A stretch of 34,515 nt of DNA, from NCBI GenBank assembly GCA_029265435.1, contig JAJUJH010000011.1, positions 1 to 34,515 on the forward strand, given 5' to 3'. Shown here piece after piece: positions 8,208-16,003 of this stretch. A model generated the notes under the pieces. That model did not search any database. It saw nothing but the letters and a program-made list of their open reading frames with translations, and was not told where the DNA came from. Source of the DNA: Clostridiales bacterium. GTDB taxonomy: Bacteria > Bacillota > Clostridia > Christensenellales > SZUA-584. The translations under genes were made by a program, and so were the position numbers. The first letter of the stretch is position 1; every line of letters begins with the position of its first letter.

Positions 8208-8912
8208 ATGAACGGCAATCAAAAAATGACCATGCCGATGCAGCCGTCCGCCGTCATTGACGCAACGGTGACCGCCGTGCCGCCGGGCCTTGGCGATACG
8301 GCCCCCGATTTTACGGCGATGACGACGCAAGGCGTGAAAAGCTTGTCCGAATACCGCGGCAAATGGGTGATCATGTTCAGTCATCCGGGCGATTTTACGC
8401 CTGTCTGCACCACGGAGTTCATTGCATTCGCGCAGCGCTATCAGGATTTCAAGGACAGAAACGCTGAACTGCTCGGCCTCTCTATCGATTCAAATGCTTC
8501 ACATATCGCGTGGCTCATCAACATATACCGCAATACCGGAATTGAGATACCGTTTCCCGTTATTGCCGACAGAGATATGGCGATATCAAGAATGTATGGA
8601 ATGATACAACCGGGCGTGAGCGGGACAGAAACCGTTCGCAACGTGTTCTATATTGACCCGAACGGCGTCATTCGAGCGAAACTGATCTATCCGCTGACAA
8701 ACGGGCGCAATATCGGAGAAATACTGCGTCTGCTGGATGCGCTGCAAACAACGGATCGAGAGAAGGTGGTAACGCCCGCAAACTGGCGGCCGGGATTTCC
8801 TACGGTTATACCACCGCCGAAGACGATGGACGCGGCGATGAAACGCATGGACTCGAGTGATAACTGTATGGATTGGTATCTGTGTTACAATCAGCCAAGG
8901 GAACTGACATAA
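8208..8912 (+). CDS. Peroxiredoxin, AhpC/Prx6 type
   Basis: A thiol peroxidase that reduces hydrogen peroxide and organic peroxides. The 234-residue protein has the peroxidatic-cysteine loop FSHPGDFTPVCTTEF and the later GVSGTETVRNVFYIDPNG. A C-terminal arm carries further cysteines (SSDNCMDWYLCY) in the place where Prx6-type two-cysteine enzymes keep the resolving cysteine. The N-terminal 30 residues are longer than usual. It stands alone, between the MFS gene and the BMC locus, with its own terminator. Three partial copies of this gene occur elsewhere in the window. Confidence 0.93.
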   Translation: MNGNQKMTMPMQPSAVIDATVTAVPPGLGDTAPDFTAMTTQGVKSLSEYRGKWVIMFSHPGDFTPVCTTEFIAFAQRYQDFKDRNAELLGLSIDSNASHIAWLINIYRNTGIEIPFPVIADRDMAISRMYGMIQPGVSGTETVRNVFYIDPNGVIRAKLIYPLTNGRNIGEILRLLDALQTTDREKVVTPANWRPGFPTVIPPPKTMDAAMKRMDSSDNCMDWYLCYNQPRELT

Positions 8913-8923
8913 AGATGTCAGAG

Positions 8924-8953
8924 AAGCGCTTGACGGATGTCCGGCGCTTTTAT
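8924..8953 (+). terminator. Terminator of the peroxiredoxin gene
   Basis: AAGCGC and GCGCTT arms with inner CGG/CCG pairing are followed by a T-rich stretch, 12 bases after the stop codon. The same hairpin is kept after the broken copy at 28661. Confidence 0.75.
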
Positions 8954-8954
8954 T

Positions 8955-9316
8955 ATATAACATAATTCAGCGGACAATAGCTAAAAAAACGAAGAGCTTG
9001 CTTAATCAATCCTCACAAAAAAGCTCTTATCTACATGCAAATCATATTGATCACAACTAAAAATACTAAACATATAAAACAACATACAAGCATGCGAAAG
9101 AATAAAACCACCAAAACAAACTAAACAAAACGACTAAAATAAATAAATTTTTAAATAAAATACCCGATAAAATTAGAATAATTCGTTTAATTATTGTTGA
9201 CAACATAAAATAAATGGAGTAATATTACCACATCAATAAAAAAACTTTATCAAATCACTAAACAAGCGGAACTAAACAATATATAAACTAATGGGAAACA
9301 TGGGCGGGAGTTTAAT
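8955..9316 (+). promoter_or_regulatory. A-rich leader region of the BMC operon
   Basis: This 360-base spacer holds no gene. The plus strand is strikingly rich in A and poor in G between about 9040 and 9196. Near its left end, AAGAGCTT (8992) and AAGCTCTT (9021) form an 8-bp inverted repeat with a 21-base loop. The right half holds the promoter given separately and a 5' leader of about 85 bases before the aldolase ATG. Confidence 0.6.
9197..9225 (+). promoter_or_regulatory. Sigma-A promoter of the BMC operon with overlapping palindrome
   Basis: A consensus -35 TTGACA and -10 TAATAT are spaced by exactly 17 bases. The -35 box lies inside the inverted repeat TGTTG-A-CAACA (9195-9205), a possible operator. 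The LacI-family gene at the end of the operon is the natural candidate to bind here, but this is inference. All genes from 9317 to 28255 are on the same strand, mostly with short gaps, so this is probably the main promoter. Confidence 0.7.
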
Positions 9317-10207
9317 ATGGCAAGCATACATTTTCCGACAGATCATGAGGCTAAGCAGACTATTCTCGAAGTAGGCCGCAGAATGTACACAAAGAATTTT
9401 GTGGCTGCAAATGACGGGAATATCAGCTGCAAGGTTGATCATGACATCATTTGGACAACGCCCACGGGCGTTTCAAAGGGCTTCATGAGCGAGGATATGC
9501 TTGTTAAAATGCGGCTTGATGGCACGATTCTTTCGGCGGGTTCCTTAAAGCCTTCGTCTGAAGTGAAAATGCATATTAGAGTATACAAAGAAAACCCTGA
9601 GGTTATGGGAGTCACGCATGCGCATCCGCCCATCTGTACATCGTTTGCGATTGCAGGCATCGGCCTTGACCGGGCAATTTACCCAGAAGCGCTCGTGAAT
9701 CTTGGCACCGTGCCATGTGTACATTATGAAACGCCGGGATCTCAGGGAATCCCGGATTCTATCGCACCCTACTGCAAGGATTACAACGCCGTGCTGCTTG
9801 GAAATCATGGCGCGCTTTCGTGGGGAAAATCACTTATCGAAGCATTTTATCGTCTTGAATCAATGGAACATTATGCGATGGTGCTCATGTATACGGGCAA
9901 CATCATCGGCAAGGCCAATGTATTAAGCTGCGAACAAGTTCAGGAACTGCTCGATATCCGCAAGAGCCTGGGCATCCATGCGGGCGGCGTTCCGCCTTGT
10001 GCGGCCAAGCCCACGAATCTTAAAGACGTTGTGGCGCCACATTCTGCCATTGCTGCGGCGGCTGAAGTACGCAAGGAGCTTAAAACATATTCTCCGGGCG
10101 AAAAGGCTTGCGGTTGTGTGGCCTCACCGGTTTCTGAAAATGAGAACGGTGTCAGCGATATTGAGTTGATTACGCAGGCCGTGCTCAAACGCTTAAAAGA
10201 CATGTAG
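9317..10207 (+). CDS. Class II (fuculose-phosphate type) aldolase with C-terminal encapsulation peptide
   Basis: Zn-dependent aldolase expected to split a ketose-1-phosphate into DHAP and an aldehyde. The class II aldolase/adducin fold spans about residues 1-225: NDGNISC phosphate loop, the catalytic Glu in SSEVKMH, and Zn histidines in HAHPP and GNHGALSWG. A roughly 70-residue extension follows, poor in structure, with a CGC motif. It ends in an amphipathic helix (SDIELITQAVLKRLKDM) typical of BMC cargo encapsulation peptides. Together with the MtnK- and MtnA-family genes downstream this fits DrdA-type cleavage of 5-deoxyribulose-1-P (to acetaldehyde) or 5-methylthioribulose-1-P. L-fuculose-1-P or rhamnulose-1-P are less likely because no fucose/rhamnose kinase or isomerase is present. 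First gene of the operon; RBS GGGAG. Confidence 0.88.
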   Translation: MASIHFPTDHEAKQTILEVGRRMYTKNFVAANDGNISCKVDHDIIWTTPTGVSKGFMSEDMLVKMRLDGTILSAGSLKPSSEVKMHIRVYKENPEVMGVTHAHPPICTSFAIAGIGLDRAIYPEALVNLGTVPCVHYETPGSQGIPDSIAPYCKDYNAVLLGNHGALSWGKSLIEAFYRLESMEHYAMVLMYTGNIIGKANVLSCEQVQELLDIRKSLGIHAGGVPPCAAKPTNLKDVVAPHSAIAAAAEVRKELKTYSPGEKACGCVASPVSENENGVSDIELITQAVLKRLKDM

Positions 10208-10261
10208 GGTTTTGGTCGCGGGTAAGTTTTTGCCAAATACACACAGGCAAAGGGACAGCAA

Positions 10262-11593
10262 ATGAAAGCAGTTATTATCGGTGGTGTGGCCGCCGGCATG
10301 TCGGCCGCTTCCAAAATAAAACGCAATGATCCGACCGCTGAGGTAACCGTCTATGAAAAGGGCAATTTCCTTTCATACGGAGCCTGCGGGCTGCCGTATT
10401 TTGTGAGCGGCGAGAACCCTGATTATACCAAGATGATTGCGCGCACACGTGAGCAGTTCAGCAAAGCGGGCATTCGCACGTTTCTCAATCACGAGGTGCT
10501 TTCAATATCGCCCGAAGAAAAAAGTGTTACCGTAAAAAATACGGCAACCCAGGAGACGTTTAAAGACGGTTATGATTCTTTGTTGATCGCAACAGGCTGC
10601 ACAAGCGTCGTGCCTCCAATCCCGGGGATTGATAATGCGGGTGTATTTTATATAAAAACGCTGGAAGACGGTTTGCTGTTGCAAAAGGTGGCTTCCCATG
10701 AGTCTGTCCGTCGGTGTGTGATCATCGGCGGCGGTTATATCGGCATCGAAATGACGGAAGCGTTTTTACGGCTCGGCAAGGAAGTTACCGTCATTGAAGG
10801 GGCAAACCGTATTCTCTCGCCGTTTGAGCCGGAGTTTTCAGAAATGGCTGCCAAGGAACTGATTCAAAACGGCGCTCAAGTAAAAACCGGGGAACGCGTC
10901 ATATCCATCGAAGAGCAACGGACCCATCGTCTTGTTCGCACGAGCCACGGCGAATACCCGGCGGATATCATACTGATGTCGGTGGGCGTGATGCCCGCGA
11001 CGCAGTTCCTCAAAGACACAGGCATTCGAATGACAAAGAACGGCGCCATTATCGTTGACCGCGAAATGCGCACTTCTTTGCCCGGCATCTATGCCGCGGG
11101 CGATTGTGCGGTGACATATAACAGGATAATGGAAGAAGATTACTTTTTGCCGCTTGGCACCGTGGCTAACAAATGCGGGAGAATTGCGGGCGGCAATATG
11201 CTTGGTAAACATGAGAAATTTACGGGCGCTCTGGGAACAGCGGCCATCAAAGTCTGTGGCATTGAAATGGGGCGTACGGGTATGAGCGAAGCCGACGCTT
11301 TGCGTATGGGTATTGATTACCGGACAACCATGGTTACAACGTATAATCATCCGCCGTATTATCCGGGACAAACAGCCATTACAATTAAGCTGATTTATGA
11401 GAAGGGCACGCGCCGTTTGCTCGGGGCCTGCGCTGCCGGGCAGCACGGGGCTGTATTGCGTGTGGACATGTTCGCGATTGCGATACATGCAGGCTTGACA
11501 ACAAAAGAACTTGGCATGGTAGACTTGGCCTATGCGCCGCCTTTCGCCGGCGTTTGGGATGCGGTTCATATCGCCGCCAATGCGGCAAAGTGA
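10262..11593 (+). CDS. CoA-disulfide reductase / NADH oxidase family flavoprotein
   Basis: A pyridine-nucleotide-disulfide oxidoreductase of 443 residues. An N-terminal FAD motif (IIGGVAAGMSAASK) precedes the single redox cysteine in SYGACGLPYF, which is the CoADR/NADH-oxidase type rather than a CxxxxC pair. A second dinucleotide motif (IIGGGYIGIE), the FAD-contacting YAAGDCA and a C-terminal dimerisation domain complete it. In this operon it could reoxidise NADH from the aldehyde dehydrogenase or keep CoA reduced. It shows no encapsulation peptide, so it probably acts in the cytosol. The exact reaction (NADH oxidase, CoA-disulfide or polysulfide reductase) cannot be decided from sequence. 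Confidence 0.85.
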   Translation: MKAVIIGGVAAGMSAASKIKRNDPTAEVTVYEKGNFLSYGACGLPYFVSGENPDYTKMIARTREQFSKAGIRTFLNHEVLSISPEEKSVTVKNTATQETFKDGYDSLLIATGCTSVVPPIPGIDNAGVFYIKTLEDGLLLQKVASHESVRRCVIIGGGYIGIEMTEAFLRLGKEVTVIEGANRILSPFEPEFSEMAAKELIQNGAQVKTGERVISIEEQRTHRLVRTSHGEYPADIILMSVGVMPATQFLKDTGIRMTKNGAIIVDREMRTSLPGIYAAGDCAVTYNRIMEEDYFLPLGTVANKCGRIAGGNMLGKHEKFTGALGTAAIKVCGIEMGRTGMSEADALRMGIDYRTTMVTTYNHPPYYPGQTAITIKLIYEKGTRRLLGACAAGQHGAVLRVDMFAIAIHAGLTTKELGMVDLAYAPPFAGVWDAVHIAANAAK

Positions 11594-11594
11594 G

Positions 11595-12398
11595 ATGGAC
11601 ATGAATAAGCTCGTCAATTTACATGAGGCAATTGCGACAATACCGGATGGTGCCGTGGTTGGTCTTGGCGGCAACACACTCAATCGTGCGCCCATGGCTG
11701 CCGTTTTTGAAATGGTCCGTCAGAAGAAAAAATCGCTCGCGCTTGTTAAAACAGCGGGCGCCATGGATATCGATATTTTGTGTCTCGCGGGATGCGTGAA
11801 GAGTGTAGATGCGGGCTTCATCAGCTATGAAAGCGAATATTCGCTGGCCCGGCATTACCGCGCAAGCGTTCAGAAAGGGCTTGTCAAAGCCAATGAGCAT
11901 GCATGTTACACGGTGATATCCGCCCTGCGTGCCGCCTCATACGGTATTCCTTTTATGCCGGTGCGTGGGCTTGTCACCAGCGATTTGATCGACGTGAATC
12001 CATACTTTAAGCGGATTACCGATCCGTTTACGGGAGATCCAGTTACGTTGGTATCGGCAATACGGCCGGACTATGCGATCCTTCATGTACATAAGGCGGA
12101 TATACAGGGCAATGCCCTCATTCTCGGCCCCAAATATGAAGATGTTCTCTTCTCACGGGCAGCCAAAAAGGTGATATTGACAGCTGAAGAAATCGTTGAT
12201 GAAGGGTTTTTTCGATGCAGCGAAACAAAGGCGGATATTCCCGGATTTCTGGTTGAAAGTGTCGTTCATGTGCCGCATGGCGCTGCGCCTTGCGCATGCC
12301 ACGGCGTATACGGTTTGAATCATGAATCCATTCGAAAGTTTCTAACGATAAAAAACGATAGCGAATTACCTCTGTACCTTGAGGTGTGCCATGTTTAG
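11595..12398 (+). CDS. CoA-transferase family, subunit A (GctA/IpdA-like)
   Basis: Alpha subunit of a two-subunit family I CoA-transferase of the glutaconate/IpdA branch, about 267 residues. Family features are the start (MNKLVNLHEAIATIPDGAVVGLGG), GCVKSVDAGFISYE, and YGIPFMPVRGLVTSDL. The ORF track start at 11532 overlaps the previous gene by 62 bases; the ATG at 11595, one base after the preceding stop, is likelier, with another ATG at 11601. Its stop overlaps the start of subunit B. In the operon it may transfer or release CoA from the acyl-CoA made by the aldehyde dehydrogenase. See subunit B for a missing catalytic residue. Confidence 0.82.
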   Translation: MDMNKLVNLHEAIATIPDGAVVGLGGNTLNRAPMAAVFEMVRQKKKSLALVKTAGAMDIDILCLAGCVKSVDAGFISYESEYSLARHYRASVQKGLVKANEHACYTVISALRAASYGIPFMPVRGLVTSDLIDVNPYFKRITDPFTGDPVTLVSAIRPDYAILHVHKADIQGNALILGPKYEDVLFSRAAKKVILTAEEIVDEGFFRCSETKADIPGFLVESVVHVPHGAAPCACHGVYGLNHESIRKFLTIKNDSELPLYLEVCHV

Positions 12399-13107
12399 AG
12401 TTTGCGACATCATGGTATGTGCCATGGCGAGGCTGATTAAAAACGGCGATACGGTGTTTCATGGCGTATCCTCCCATATGCCGATGATTGCCACGCTGCT
12501 GGCCAAAGCGACACATGCTCCGGACGCTGTTCATTTGAATATACCGGGTGGAGTTGACCCGAAGTCTCCTAAGCTTGTGTCGTTTACCAGCGCGGGCAGC
12601 GAGCTTTTTGAGACAGCCCCGGCTGTTTTTCCGCTGATGGATGTGTTTGATCTGTCGATGCGCGGGGGCCTTGATGTCGCTTTTTTAAGCGGTGTGCAGT
12701 TCGACAATGCAGGAACGGTAAACGCATCGGTAATAGGCGATTATTATTCGCCAAAGGTTCGGCTTCCCGGCGGTGCGGGCAGCGCCGTACTGATTCCGAC
12801 GGCCAAACGCGCAGTTATTTGGCGTACCAAGCACGACAGACGAACCTTTGTACAGAATGTTGACTTTATGACGGCGCGTGGCAACGTCAGCTTTGTTGTG
12901 ACACCGCTTTGTATTTTCGCAATGTATGAGGGTGAATTGATTTTGGACAGTATTCATCCCACATCAACGATCGAGGAAGTCGCGCAGAACACGGGGTTCC
13001 CCATCAGATACTTTGAGCTGAAAAGCACGCCTGCGCCGACCGATGAGGAATTGAGGCTGCTGCAGATGATTGATCCTCAGGATCTCAGGAACATAGAGTT
13101 CCGCTGA
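12391..13107 (+). CDS. CoA-transferase family, subunit B, catalytic Glu apparently absent
   Basis: Beta subunit of the same heteromer, 238 residues. It aligns well with glutaconate CoA-transferase beta: THAPD, then AQ/VQFDNAGTVNASVIGDYYSPKVRLPG, and a C-terminal HPTSTIEEVAQNTGF. In true CoA-transferases the segment after APD carries the catalytic glutamate (VESGLMD in Acidaminococcus GctB, Glu54, from memory). Here it reads NIPGGVD, placing isoleucine at that position. The related IpdAB proteins also lack this Glu and act as hydrolases, so the name CoA-transferase may mislead. I chose the ATG at 12391, 6 bases after GAGG and overlapping subunit A by 8 bases, over the track's TTG at 12379. Confidence 0.8.
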   Translation: MFRVCDIMVCAMARLIKNGDTVFHGVSSHMPMIATLLAKATHAPDAVHLNIPGGVDPKSPKLVSFTSAGSELFETAPAVFPLMDVFDLSMRGGLDVAFLSGVQFDNAGTVNASVIGDYYSPKVRLPGGAGSAVLIPTAKRAVIWRTKHDRRTFVQNVDFMTARGNVSFVVTPLCIFAMYEGELILDSIHPTSTIEEVAQNTGFPIRYFELKSTPAPTDEELRLLQMIDPQDLRNIEFR

Positions 13108-13160
13108 ACGGGCGAGCAACACGAAAGTGCTCGAATAAAATCAAACAATGGAGGAAAAAC

Positions 13161-14357
13161 ATGAAAAAGCTTTTGTATGTCCTGATTGCTGTTGCCATGA
13201 TGTTCACGTTGGCCGCATGCGGTACAACAACTCCGGCCGCGTCTGCCTCTGAATCGGCTGCGTCTTCGGCACCTGCTGAATCAGCTGAATCTTCGGCTCC
13301 CGCCGGTGACACCACCGCTGTGGCTGATCTGCTGAAAAAGTATATGCCGGATCAGATGGCTGACGGCAAAATCAAAGTTGCCGTTATCCGTAACTTGGCA
13401 GCGGGCGACCATACGCAGCAGTTCCTTGAAGGCTGCACATCCGAAGGCGAAGCGCTTGGTTTCACGGTTGATACATACGTCACTGACGGCGATAATGCAA
13501 AGTGCCAGGAAACGATCGCGCAGGTTATCCAGAAAGATTATGATGGTCTCATCCTGTCTCACGGCGAAGCCGGTTACACGTATGATTCCCTGCTTCCCGC
13601 TGTGGAAAAGGGCATGAAAGTCGTCACGTTCGACTCCGTCCCCTATAAAAACGGCGACCCGAATGGTGAGATTCTTGAGGGCGTAACCAGCACAGCTCAG
13701 GAAGATGCGAAACTGGCAGAGCTTTCTCTCGGTTCCATCGTCAGTCATTTCGATGAATCCAAACAGCCGATTAAGGTGATCCGTGCATGGATGGGCCCCG
13801 GAATCCCGCCGCTGGATCGTCGTCAGGTGGTCTATGACAAGTATGTGGCCGAAGGCAAAATACAAGAAGTTGCGCTGGTTGGGCCGGTTGACTTCTCCAA
13901 TGCGCGCGGCGGCACGCAGGATGCTCTGGCCGCTATTCTTCCGAAGTTCCCCGAGGGGACGGTTGATGCGATTTGGGGTTCCTATGACGAGCTCGCAAAG
14001 GGCTGCTTGCAGGCGCTTAATGATGCTGGCAGAACCGACATCAAGATCATGTCTATCGATATCTCCAACGATGATATCAATTTAATGCTCAAGAACTCGG
14101 ACGTATGGGTTTCCACTGCAGCGGTTGATCCCAAGCTTATCGGTATTGCGGATATGAGACTGCTGGCTGCAAAGTTTGCCGGCGAAGAAACACCTGACAC
14201 ATATAACCTTGACGCTCAGGGCGTTGACACAACACAGCTCAATTCTTCGATTAACATGACAAACATTGCGACCGTTGTAAATGGTTGGGGCCAGGAAAAA
14301 GGCGTGTTTGACAGCTATGCATGGATGGCTGAAATCAAAGCCGCTGTGAAAGGCTGA
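13161..14357 (+). CDS. Sugar ABC transporter substrate-binding lipoprotein
   Basis: Extracytoplasmic receptor of the importer, 398 residues. A type II signal peptide with lipobox LAAC is followed by a low-complexity Ala/Ser/Glu linker of about 30 residues, and then a periplasmic-binding-protein type 1 domain of the ribose/galactose group (KIKVAVIRNLAAGDHTQQFLEGC; GTVDAIWGSYDELAKG). It sits directly ahead of the double ATPase and the permease, and two stable hairpins after its stop probably raise its expression over theirs. The operon suggests a pentose-like ligand such as 5-deoxyribose or methylthioribose. The ligand is inference only. Confidence 0.92.
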   Translation: MKKLLYVLIAVAMMFTLAACGTTTPAASASESAASSAPAESAESSAPAGDTTAVADLLKKYMPDQMADGKIKVAVIRNLAAGDHTQQFLEGCTSEGEALGFTVDTYVTDGDNAKCQETIAQVIQKDYDGLILSHGEAGYTYDSLLPAVEKGMKVVTFDSVPYKNGDPNGEILEGVTSTAQEDAKLAELSLGSIVSHFDESKQPIKVIRAWMGPGIPPLDRRQVVYDKYVAEGKIQEVALVGPVDFSNARGGTQDALAAILPKFPEGTVDAIWGSYDELAKGCLQALNDAGRTDIKIMSIDISNDDINLMLKNSDVWVSTAAVDPKLIGIADMRLLAAKFAGEETPDTYNLDAQGVDTTQLNSSINMTNIATVVNGWGQEKGVFDSYAWMAEIKAAVKG

Positions 14358-14412
14358 TCGCATATAACGATCAGCTCCGCTTTGAGTCCCCTCCGGTTTG
14401 TTGCCGGAGGGG
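14353..14412 (+). promoter_or_regulatory. Two tandem stem-loops after the binding-protein gene
   Basis: GCTGATCG/CGATCAGC (8 bp, 7-base loop, overlapping the stop codon) is followed by CCCCTCCGG/CCGGAGGGG (9 bp, 7-base loop). No T-run follows, so they are unlikely to be strong terminators. They more likely stabilise the upstream mRNA and skew expression towards the binding protein. Confidence 0.6.
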
Positions 14413-14481
14413 GCAAAAGCAAAAAATGAACGGTTAAGGGCTTTTGTGGTTAACGATTTTGATTTTGGGCAGGTGAATGGA

Positions 14482-16002
14482 ATGAGAGCAGCAAACGCAA
14501 AACTCTCAATGCGAGATATAAGTATCGAATTCCCCGGCGTCAAAGCGCTTTCAAATGTGAACTTTGATCTGGAGAGCGGTCAGATTCGTGCATTGATCGG
14601 GGCAAATGGCGCAGGCAAATCCACACTGATGAAAGTCTTGTCGGGTGTCAATTCCCATTACAGCGGGAAGATATATATTGATGACGAGGAATGTGAGATT
14701 CGTTCGCCGAAAGCTGCGAAAAATCTGGGTATAGAAATTGTATATCAGGAGGTCGATGTTGCGCTGGTGTCTAACCTGACAGTCGGGGAAAACATCATGC
14801 TTAATTCATTGGCCAACAAGATGGGGAAGAAACAGATTGTAAACTGGAATGATATAAGAAAAACAGCGAAAGAAACGCTGAAACGCCTCGGTATGGACAT
14901 TGATGTGAGAAAAATCGTTTCCGAGCTGTCTTTGGCGGAAAAACAAATGGTACTTATCGCACGGGCTGTGGTGGAGCAGTGTAAGTTTTTGATTCTTGAC
15001 GAGCCGACAGCACCGCTTTCCATTACCGAAACAGAGAATTTCTTTAAAATCATACGAAATTTGGCCAAGTCCGAGAACGTGGGGATTGTATTTATTTCCC
15101 ATAGGCTGGCTGAACTGTTTGAAATCTGCGAGCACATCACCATTATGAAAGACGGTATGGTGGTCAAAGATATGCCGATTACTTCGGACCTTACAATCAA
15201 TCAAATTGTTGAGTATATGCTGGGGCGGAAATTCGACGATAACTATCCCAAGCAGACTGTTGACATCGGGGATGTGCTTTTGGATGTCAGGAATCTGACA
15301 GAACGCAACCACAAGGTCGTCAATATCAATATGCAGGTGAAAAAAGGCGAAATCGTAGGGGTTTGCGGGTTGGTCGGCGCCGGCAAAACCGAACTGTGCA
15401 AAACGCTTTTCGGCGCATACCGTGCATGCTCAGGGGACATCTGCCTTAATGGCAAGAAGATTAACCCCAAGAATCCGACTCAGGCTGTTACACGAGGACT
15501 TGCGCTGGTTCCCGAAGAACGCCGCAAGGAAGGTGTTTTTGTGACGGATCCGCTGTACGCGAACATCACCGTTTCGTCGCTTAACAAATTTACAAATAAA
15601 ATTCGCTTTGTGAGTAAAAGCAAGCAGCGCACAGCCGCAAGAACCAAGATCAATGAACTTGGTATCAAAACCCCCAACGAGAATCAGGTGGTGGCTCTGC
15701 TATCAGGCGGTAATCAGCAGAAGGTGGTTGTCGGAAAATGGCTGGTCAGCGATTCTGAAATATACATTTTTGATGAACCGACAAAGGGCGTGGATGTCGG
15801 TGCGAAGAGAGACATCTTTCAGCTGATTGAAGGACTTGCCGCACAAGGCAAGGGTGTCATCTATGCATCCTGTGAATTTTCCGAAATTCTTGCCATCGCC
15901 GATCGGGTTTACGTATTGTTCGATGGTGAAATCGTCAAGGAAATGGATGTAAAGGACACAAACGAAAAAGAACTTTTATATTATTCAACGGGAGGCCGGT
16001 AA
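14482..16002 (+). CDS. Sugar ABC transporter ATP-binding protein (double ATPase, RbsA type)
   Basis: Energising subunit with two fused ABC domains, about 506 residues, the usual RbsA/MglA length. Domain 1 has Walker A GANGAGKST, signature region LSLAEKQM and Walker B LILDEPT. Domain 2 has a degenerate Walker A (GLVGAGKTE), signature LSGGNQQK and IYIFDEPTKGVDVG. The ORF track begins at a TTG at 14398 inside the hairpin region; the ATG at 14482 (MRAANAKLSMRDISIEF) after an AGGTG is preferred. It overlaps nothing and is followed one base later by the permease gene. Confidence 0.92.
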   Translation: MRAANAKLSMRDISIEFPGVKALSNVNFDLESGQIRALIGANGAGKSTLMKVLSGVNSHYSGKIYIDDEECEIRSPKAAKNLGIEIVYQEVDVALVSNLTVGENIMLNSLANKMGKKQIVNWNDIRKTAKETLKRLGMDIDVRKIVSELSLAEKQMVLIARAVVEQCKFLILDEPTAPLSITETENFFKIIRNLAKSENVGIVFISHRLAELFEICEHITIMKDGMVVKDMPITSDLTINQIVEYMLGRKFDDNYPKQTVDIGDVLLDVRNLTERNHKVVNINMQVKKGEIVGVCGLVGAGKTELCKTLFGAYRACSGDICLNGKKINPKNPTQAVTRGLALVPEERRKEGVFVTDPLYANITVSSLNKFTNKIRFVSKSKQRTAARTKINELGIKTPNENQVVALLSGGNQQKVVVGKWLVSDSEIYIFDEPTKGVDVGAKRDIFQLIEGLAAQGKGVIYASCEFSEILAIADRVYVLFDGEIVKEMDVKDTNEKELLYYSTGGR

Positions 16003-16003
16003 C

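Noticed and set aside
9317-10207. Fucose/rhamnose-type (GRM5/PVM-like) BMC based on the aldolase
   Set aside because: No fuculose/rhamnulose kinase, fucose/rhamnose isomerase or glycyl-radical diol dehydratase is encoded, and the sugar enzymes are of the MtnK/MtnA type.
14388-14412. Terminator between the binding-protein and ATPase genes
   Set aside because: The hairpin is strong but lacks a T-run, and ATPase and permease follow in the same operon, so I list it as a regulatory stem-loop.
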